11,749 nucleotides of DNA from Phoronis ovalis (taxonomy: Eukaryota > Phoronida > Phoronidae): contig JAOXYB010050614.1 in assembly GCA_028565635.1 (NCBI GenBank), forward strand, positions 1-11,749, read 5' to 3'. A program made the position numbers and the translations under genes. Of this stretch, positions 6,107-11,749 are shown piece after piece (position 1 is the first letter of the stretch; each line of letters starts with the position of its first letter). The notes beneath the pieces are model-generated. The model was given only the letters and a program-made list of their open reading frames with translations, was not told where the DNA came from and did no database searches.

Positions 6107-7642
6107 ATGGAAGTTGCAATGGCGGGATTAGAGGGCAATGGAGGGCCACCTCCATACATGACGGGAAGATTATTATCTAGAACAAGCACTGCTTTGCCTA
6201 ATTCCAGATCATTTCCAAAGATAATTGACGACGATAGACCTCCGAGAGAACCAGTCGAAGAAGGTGTAAATGAATACGAATGCTGTGAAAGAGTAGTGAT
6301 AAATGTAAGTGGTATGAAATTTGAAACTCAGTTAAAAACTTTAAACCAATTCCCAGAAACATTACTGGGGGATCCATTAAAACGGAACCGATACTACGAT
6401 CCATTGCGGAACGAATATTTCTTCGATAGGAACAGACCTAGTTTTGATGCAATATTATATTATTATCAAAGTGGTGGCCGATTAAGAAGGCCAGTTAATG
6501 TACCACTGGATGTATTCTCAGAAGAAATAAAATTTTACGAGCTTGGCGAAGACGCTATTGAAAAGTTTCGAGAGGATGAAGGGTTTATAAGAGAAGAAGA
6601 AAAAGTCTTACCAGTAAATGAATTTCAAAGGCGAGTGTGGTTGTTATTTGAATATCCAGAAAGTTCATTGGCAGCAAGGGTGATTGCCGTATTCTCTGTT
6701 GGTATAATTTTGTTATCTATAGTAATATTCTGCTTAGAAACGCTTCCAGAATTTAAACATTATCGTGTTGTTCCCAACAACGTCACAAGGAATAATTCTA
6801 AGGAGTCCATTGAAGAGGATGATATACCAAAATTTAGTGAACCATTCTTTATCATAGAGACAGGCTGTATAATTTGGTTCTCGTCAGAACTACTTGTTCG
6901 ATTTGCTTCCTGCCCTGAAAAACTGGGCTTCTTCAAAAATGTCATGAATCTAATAGATATTGTGGCTATTATCCCATATTTTATTTCATTGGGTACAGTT
7001 GTAGCTGATGAACAAAAAAGTAGCAATCAAGCTATGTCACTTGCAATTTTAAGGGTGATTCGTTTGATAAGAGTATTTCGAATATTCAAACTTTCAAGAC
7101 ATTCAAAAGGGTTACAAATCCTTGGTCAAACTTTAAAAGCAAGTATGAGAGAACTGGGGTTGCTCATGTTCTTTTTACTTATTGGAGTTATATTATTCTC
7201 AAGTGCTGTATACTTTGCGGAGGTGGATACAAAAGATTCATTTTTCAAAAGTATTCCTGATGCATTTTGGTGGGCTGTGGTAACTATGACGACTGTTGGT
7301 TATGGTGACATGCGACCTGTATCTGTATGGGGAAAAATTGTTGGGAGCTTATGCGCTATAGCTGGTGTACTAACAATTGCTTTACCGGTACCTGTCATTG
7401 TATCAAACTTCAATTACTTTTACCATCGAGAAACTGATAATGAAGACAAGAACAATTATGTGCATGTACAAACCTGTCCGAACTTTTCTCGAGGAAGTAA
7501 AAAAGGATCAGAAGCTAGCGATTTAGGCTCTGACATTATGCTCATGGAGGAGGGAATGACATTAATGGGAAGAGACGAGAACAGGATTAAAGCAAACCAT
7601 ATTAATAATCCTTCAAATAATAGTTTAGAAACTGATGTTTGA
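6107..7642 (+). CDS. Kv1: Shaker-type (Kv1) voltage-gated potassium channel, complete and intronless
   Basis: The 511-residue pore-forming subunit assembles as a tetramer in the plasma membrane and carries repolarising K+ current. The T1 tetramerisation domain spans about 61-157 (ERVVINVSG to EDEGF) and lacks the zinc motif of Kv2-Kv4. S1 is about 188-212. The S1-S2 loop has sequons at N225 and N229. S2 is about 246-267, with E251, F258 and E261 forming the charge-transfer site. S3 is about 278-297 with D284. S4 is about 311-331, with R316, R319, R322, R325, K328 and R331 every third residue. S5 is about 349-371. The filter TVGYG is at 396-400, S6 is about 407-436 with the PVP hinge at 427-429, and the C-terminus is ETDV, a class I PDZ ligand as in fly Shaker. 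The start is the ATG at 6107 (AAAAATGG, A at -3, G at +4); an upstream TTG in the same frame is not used in eukaryotes. R403 occupies the external TEA position. Length and order are normal for the family and no frame break is seen. Confidence 0.97.
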   Translation: MEVAMAGLEGNGGPPPYMTGRLLSRTSTALPNSRSFPKIIDDDRPPREPVEEGVNEYECCERVVINVSGMKFETQLKTLNQFPETLLGDPLKRNRYYDPLRNEYFFDRNRPSFDAILYYYQSGGRLRRPVNVPLDVFSEEIKFYELGEDAIEKFREDEGFIREEEKVLPVNEFQRRVWLLFEYPESSLAARVIAVFSVGIILLSIVIFCLETLPEFKHYRVVPNNVTRNNSKESIEEDDIPKFSEPFFIIETGCIIWFSSELLVRFASCPEKLGFFKNVMNLIDIVAIIPYFISLGTVVADEQKSSNQAMSLAILRVIRLIRVFRIFKLSRHSKGLQILGQTLKASMRELGLLMFFLLIGVILFSSAVYFAEVDTKDSFFKSIPDAFWWAVVTMTTVGYGDMRPVSVWGKIVGSLCAIAGVLTIALPVPVIVSNFNYFYHRETDNEDKNNYVHVQTCPNFSRGSKKGSEASDLGSDIMLMEEGMTLMGRDENRIKANHINNPSNNSLETDV

Positions 7643-7922
7643 AATTAGCTTAACAGGGCATAATCAATTTGACTTCCATTTATCAGGTTTGTTATATACA
7701 CGTCATGTACGATTTTATTCAAAATTTTAAAGTTAGATACTGATGATGTATTTGTATTTTGTCTTATGTTGACCCTTTTTTGATTATTTAGCCTTTTGAG
7801 CATGATGCCAAATATTTTTAGCATATTGTATTTACAGTACCATATTAATGTATTGTTTTGGATTGAAGTCTTACATAGTCGTATGCCCAGCTGCCTTAGT
7901 ACTGTAATTATGATCATTTTCT

Positions 7923-7930
7923 TGTATATA
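7923..7930 (+). promoter_or_regulatory. Pumilio-type response element TGTATATA
   Basis: This is an exact match to the Pumilio/PUF recognition word TGTANATA, 281 bases after the channel stop codon and inside the likely 3' UTR. PUF proteins repress neuronal channel mRNAs in other animals. Chance matches are expected in AT-rich DNA; a second match at 9935-9942 is merely part of the TA microsatellite. Confidence 0.3.
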
Positions 7931-9687
7931 CTGTTTGAGAAGTTCTCCGGCTACACACTAGTTAAATATTGGATATGAGATTCAGATAGTCCTACAGTTT
8001 CGTCTTCATTAGCTCAAACAAACAGTTTGCCATGCATCTAGGTAGGTAGGTTAACTTTAGTTTTCAAGAAGCCATTGATAAAATGTAACAATTTGCTTAA
8101 GAGCTAGGAGAACTCAATTTGAAATATATTATAAATATTGATAATTTTACCTAGATCAATATCCTTGCAATTCCTAAGTTATATATAACATAGCTTACTA
8201 TATCGACTTGCGAAAAAGATGAGTAATTTGTTCAGTGTGAAGAAAGACAAATTGATCATTGCTGTAGACGCACTGCTTATCGAGTGGTCAATGTATTCCA
8301 AGTCGCAAGGGAGAACATTTCATTCTAATGGTGGTTTATCAGCATGTTTAAGAAGCACATCTCCAATATTTGCAATTCTCAAGAGATTATTTTCCAATAT
8401 GAAGCTATTTTCACCTAAATGCAGTGATGTTGTAGCATAACTTCTAGCAAATATCCTATAAGCTTTGTACACGACTGCAGATTACTTTTGCTAATGCATT
8501 TGTAAGAACTCGGGCAAAGAAAGGCAGATTTCAGGGGACTTATAAATGCAGTTCTAATTTAAAAAATATTTTCCTTAAATTATATAATTTCTTAGCTTAT
8601 ACCAGTCACTTTTTTCTGTTTGCACTTTATGGTGTATTGAAAATAACTTTCTAATCCAGGTTTGCTTACAGTACAGGGTAATGCATTTATTATCATGTAT
8701 AAAAATTTTTTTTTTGTTAATTTTGAAGTGCATTTAAGATATGGCGAATCTTATATTCTGAATTCTAATATAGGTAGAGTGTTGACAGAAACAAAAATAG
8801 TCAATGGCATAATCTAAGTACTCCCTCCTCCAAGCATCTACATGATGACCTTTAACTGAAGAGCTGAAGAAGTTTAAATGCTTTCAACCAGTAGACTACT
8901 TCATCAAGGTATCAGGTTTATTGGAAGAATATCAGAAGATGATATAATACCATGGATATTTCCCTGATTATAATTAACACTCTTAAAACCAGCACCACCT
9001 GCATAAAAGTGCCACAGTCCTTACCAAAACAATTGATTTCCACGGAAACGGGAATTTCAACTGTAATTATCGACGAAGAGAGAAAATTATAGGGAATTGT
9101 AATTTGGCGACATAAATGGTACATCTGTCAACTGTATTGTAAAAGAAAACTGCACATTCACAGTTCTGATTTTATATTTTTTTGTTATTTTTGTTTTGAA
9201 CTTTGGGAGTTAAAAAGATTACGAAATGAACACCACTTTATATATTATTTGTATTTAATGCCTATGAAGACAAAGTTGTTTTTAATCATTAAGGAGAAAA
9301 GATATGGATTCACATAAAATATGAGTTTCAACATTCAAGTTAAAATTTTGAAAATAAGATCCTGAGCTAAATGACCCTTCACGAATGCTAAACTCTTTTC
9401 AAAACTGTACCCAATTTGCAAAGTTAATAATAAGCACCCTGCTGTGTGAAATTGTTTCTAAGAATACATTTAGAAGATATGCTGAAGTTGCCATGGTGAA
9501 ATCTTGGACGCTGTCTTGCACACATATTTGGAATGCGGATGCTATAAAAATACCCAGAAAACCACTTCATCTTCTGTATTTCTTGAAAACTTTCTGTAAT
9601 AATTAGTCAACCAGCATAGAACTGCTAAAAGTAGCAAAACTGTACTTTGTTATGGATTGAACTTGGCAATGAACTCTTCTGGAATCG

Positions 9688-9747
9688 TTGATGTTAGAGA
9701 ATGTGGATGACAAAGCTTGGTTCGATCAAAATAGAAGATTCTTACAG
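9688..9747 (+). other. Exon-like piece ending at a perfect donor
   Basis: CAG followed by GTAAGT at 9745-9753 is a perfect donor. Upstream of it one frame reads MLENVDDKAWFDQNRRFLQ in phase 0, but its ATG has a poor context (T at -3). A second frame, MWMTKLGSIKIEDSYR, is also open, so coding is not established. A good acceptor (CTATTTTTGCAG, AG at 10607-10608) lies to the right; joining phase 0 to it would add 18 codons before a TAA. It may be a small or non-coding transcript, an alternative 3' exon of Kv1, or chance. Confidence 0.2.
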
Positions 9748-9936
9748 GTAAGTTTGGAACATGCAATTATAATTATAATCTTTGATAGACCTATCAAATT
9801 TTTTGTAGTCAATATGTGCATGAATAGTGCTTTATATTTGTATAAATAATGAAGCTGTCAATCTGGTTATGCTGGACTTTTAGCAAGTGCACAGTATTTA
9901 TATTGGTTTTCTAAGTTTTAAATATAATGTAGGTTG

Positions 9937-9956
9937 TATATATATATATATATATA
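9937..9956. repeat. (TA)10 microsatellite
   Basis: Ten uninterrupted TA dinucleotides. Length is likely to vary between individuals. Confidence 0.9.
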
Positions 9957-9996
9957 CTAAGTGTGCACAGGTGCAGGAGTGCGGATTGATGGTTCG

Positions 9997-10019
9997 GGTC
10001 TACGCTGGTTAGGTAGACC
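9997..10019. repeat. Inverted repeat GGTCTAC / GTAGACC with 9-base loop
   Basis: Perfect seven-base arms lie in a short GC-richer island (about 9957-10022) directly after the TA microsatellite. It could be the edge of a small mobile element remnant or a bidirectional hairpin. No transposase or target-site duplication was recognised. Confidence 0.45.
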
Positions 10020-10205
10020 TGAAATAGAAATTTGGTAAATTTGAATATTGTATCAATAGGTAAACAATATTAATTGGATTAGTAAAGAAATGGGCAAACA
10101 TTTTTTGTTCAATTAACAAGTTTGGGTTTTTATGGTATTCTACATTTTAAGTATTCCAAGGAGTGATTATATTTGGATAAATAATGAAGTTAAAGTTGAG
10201 GTTCT

Positions 10206-10234
10206 ATTAAAGGGAAGGCTTGTATTTCAATAAA
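10206..10234 (+). terminator. Polyadenylation signals ATTAAA (10206) and AATAAA (10229)
   Basis: Two hexamers lie 23 bases apart, followed by a moderately T/G-rich stretch (TGTTAAGCTTGT). This is the first good signal after the Kv1 stop codon and marks the likely distal end of its transcript. Cleavage near 10250 is an inference. Confidence 0.35.
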
Positions 10235-10662
10235 TGTTAAGCTTGTAAAGACTTCTTTTCTACTGAAGCCTTCATTTTCATTTAGCAATTACATAAATTT
10301 CTTGGACTCATTTAAACTTAGCAGTTCATCATTACACAAGTATTGATATCCTAACATATACAATTTTGGCAGCTTGTTTTGAACAATGATTCTCATCTTA
10401 GTTAATTTTGATTTCCATACTATTGCTCGCCTGATATTTTGTTGTCATAATATATTTTAATATAGATCCAGATAAAACTATACATTCATTCGGAAAACAC
10501 TGAATTCCTGCATGTACGTAGTTCACAATAAATAATATTAAATAGTGAGTGGATAGTATAGGGACAGGGAATACTGGTGGGTGAACAGTGTATATGCTAT
10601 TTTTGCAGATGTTGTTGCTCTTTAAGAATGTTTGTACTTGTATGAAGGTGAACACTGATCAG

Positions 10663-10690
10663 TAATAATAATAATAATAATAAATAATAA
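10663..10690. repeat. TAA trinucleotide microsatellite
   Basis: Seven TAA units are followed by an interrupted continuation. It follows directly after the short open frame that starts behind the acceptor at 10608. Confidence 0.85.
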
Positions 10691-11420
10691 TTGCTTCATA
10701 CACAAAAACTCAAATCGGTAATATCTGTCGCTGCTAACATAGAGAAAAAGTAAAAATCAGACTGATTAAAGTTTTACTCTTCAAAGCATTGTCCAATGCT
10801 TATATATTCTATGGTTCAATAGGGTTATTCAATGACAAATTCTAAACCTAAAACTTTAAACCATTTTTAAGAAGTTGGATGTGCATTCACATCTCAGATT
10901 GATTTGAATGATAATCTGGGTAAGGCAACATATGCCCTGCTAATATAATAACACAAAATGGTACTTTTACAAGGTTTTGAAGATGTACTGCTATCAAAGA
11001 TGTGGATCTAACTGAAAAACTTGTACAGAAAAGGATGCGGTTAACAAAAGTTCCAAAGTGTAGATTTATTTATCTTTAATTTGATATTATCCTACCTCAG
11101 AATTTAAGGGAAATCATCCAAATAAAGTACTGATATAATTCCACTGCATGTCACAAAATGACATCTATAAATCGGAACATTTCTACACATAAACCAGACT
11201 ATAATTCATTCTGTAAAGCACACTTTTTAATTAATTCTGAAATTAAAACACTGTGAAATAATCCTAGACCCTTCCTTAATTAAATTACACAGCAAGAAAT
11301 TGCTGGTTTATGTCAAATTATGTAAACTGAGCTAAAGCTGGAAGCAAGCAACCCATATATAATTTATTTCAAGAAACTCACAAATTTTGTGACTGAACGT
11401 GTAGTGGAAACAAGTCTGAG
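10691..11420. other. Non-coding AT-rich stretch, nothing recognised
   Basis: No open frame with a family signature, RNA gene or clear repeat was found. A single AATAAA at 11121-11126 is the only landmark, and it may be chance. Confidence 0.5.
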
Positions 11421-11429
11421 TCAGTTACT

Positions 11430-11591
11430 GATACTGGACTGCGCAAAGGATTGTGTGATATGATCCTTTGTGTGGTTCAGTGCCGACAGTGCTTGTAGCA
11501 TTGTTGATACTGGACTGCGCAAAGGATTGTGTGATAAGTTCCTTTGAGCAGTTCAGTGCCAAAACAGTACTTTTAGCATTGTTGATACTGG
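11430..11591. repeat. Hairpin-forming tandem repeat, two full units plus the start of a third
   Basis: The word GATACTGG begins at 11430, 11506 and 11584, so the units are 76 and 78 bases. The two full units share ACTGCGCAAAGGATTGTGTG, a TCCTTTG block, GTTCAGTGCC and TTAGCATTGTTGATACTGG or close variants. Each unit is an imperfect dyad. In unit 2 the arms 11514-11526 and 11540-11552 pair at 12 of 13 positions around a 13-base loop. In unit 1 the perfect core is CAAAGGAT/ATCCTTTG. The minus-strand open frame over this region is only the repeat read through and is not taken as a gene. Confidence 0.8.
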
Positions 11592-11610
11592 AACAGGGTT
11601 TTAGCCAGCG

Positions 11611-11636
11611 ACCCGTCATCCCGTCAAATGACGGGT
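11611..11636. repeat. Palindrome ACCCGTCAT / ATGACGGGT with 8-base loop
   Basis: The nine-base arms are perfect, and the loop (CCCGTCAA) repeats the CCCGTCA of the left arm, so the word occurs three times counting both strands. It starts 20 bases after the last partial unit of the tandem repeat and has four CG dinucleotides in CG-poor DNA. It may be the terminal structure of the same repeat family. Confidence 0.6.
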
Positions 11637-11749
11637 TATAATTTTCGAAAAAATATTATTGATGATAGATATTGTTAGTACGGTAATTCTTCTCAATTCG
11701 TACAACTCCATTATTCGTACACACCCCCTTTTTCAGATTTTATAATTTC

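Larger units (their letters stand above)
7643..10250 (+). other. Kv1: Probable Kv1 3' UTR and downstream non-coding DNA
   Basis: After the TGA at 7640-7642 there is no recognisable coding sequence. The short open frames at 7645-7917 (minus), 8219-8440, 8918-9124 (minus) and 9385-9606 have no family signature. I saw no AATAAA before 10229, so the 3' UTR may be as long as about 2.6 kb, which is common for neuronal channel mRNAs. It could end earlier at a variant signal. The stretch includes a T run at 8707-8716, three TAGG units near 8040-8051, and a TA microsatellite at 9937-9956. Confidence 0.4.

Noticed and set aside
6198-6404. Minus-strand open frame over the channel T1 region
   Set aside because: It is the antisense shadow of the Kv1 coding sequence and has no family signature.
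6760-7026. Minus-strand open frame over the channel S1-S4 region
   Set aside because: It is an antisense shadow of the real Kv1 frame.
7645-7917. 90-codon minus-strand frame just after the channel stop
   Set aside because: No recognisable domain, no promoter or splice context, and strongly AT-driven composition. It lies in the likely 3' UTR.
8219-8440. 73-codon plus-strand frame
   Set aside because: No homology recognised and no supporting splice or polyadenylation signals. It is within chance length for this composition.
9385-9606. 73-codon plus-strand frame starting at an ATG
   Set aside because: It resembles no family and its stop precedes the only good donor (9747). Treated as chance.
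9991-10003. GGTTCGGGTCTAC as a tRNA T-arm or pol III B box
   Set aside because: No acceptor stem, D-arm or A box at the right distance. Similar GGTTCGA words at about 5749 and 9719 also lack tRNA context.
10398-10655. 85-codon minus-strand frame
   Set aside because: Low-complexity AT-driven composition with no conserved motif, and it crosses a good plus-strand splice acceptor.
11425-11619. Minus-strand frame with repeated SSINNA-S-TV segments
   Set aside because: Its periodicity is simply the 76-78 base tandem repeat read in one frame.
1-11749. CRISPR arrays, bacterial operons, phage or virus-derived genes
   Set aside because: No regularly spaced repeats of that type, no Shine-Dalgarno context, and no viral or transposase protein motifs were seen on either strand.

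Overview
This is AT-rich animal nuclear DNA. Protein-coding exons follow eukaryotic rules (GTAAGT donors, A/G at -3 of the start codons), and there are no bacterial operon signals. The potassium channel reads like an invertebrate Shaker: it has [13 protein letters not shown] before S4 and a VWGK after the selectivity filter, where vertebrate Kv1 channels usually have a GG-K. I infer a protostome, with a mollusc as a best guess only; no species can be named from the sequence.

Two genes are firmly recognised and lie head to head. On the minus strand, 4895-5038 is the first coding exon of SNRNP70, the U1-70K splicing protein; it ends on a perfect phase-0 donor. No later exon was found by eye to its left, so nearly all of 1-4894 would be its first intron. 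On the plus strand, 6107-7642 is a complete, intronless Shaker/Kv1 voltage-gated potassium channel of 511 residues ending in a PDZ ligand. The start codons are 1,068 bases apart. The interval holds CCAAT boxes, a POU-type palindrome, a perfect CRE and a YY1-type element, with a possible 3' splice site for the channel leader.

Left part (1-4894): mostly non-coding, AT-rich sequence with small repeats. It contains one convincing plus-strand coding exon of unknown identity (3381-3709), and weaker exon-like pieces at about 2452-2641, 4393-4438 and 4790-4824. If these are transcribed they lie antisense within the SNRNP70 intron.

Right part (7643-11749): probable channel 3' UTR, with a Pumilio-type site and a first good polyadenylation signal near 10206-10234, then intergenic DNA with microsatellites. 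It also has a weak exon candidate ending at a perfect donor (9747). The right end carries a 76-78 base tandem repeat whose units fold into hairpins, followed by a CG-containing palindrome.

I see no wholly new system. The points most worth following up are the shared SNRNP70/Kv1 promoter, the arginine at the external TEA position of the channel, the unidentified exon at 3381, and the hairpin tandem repeat.
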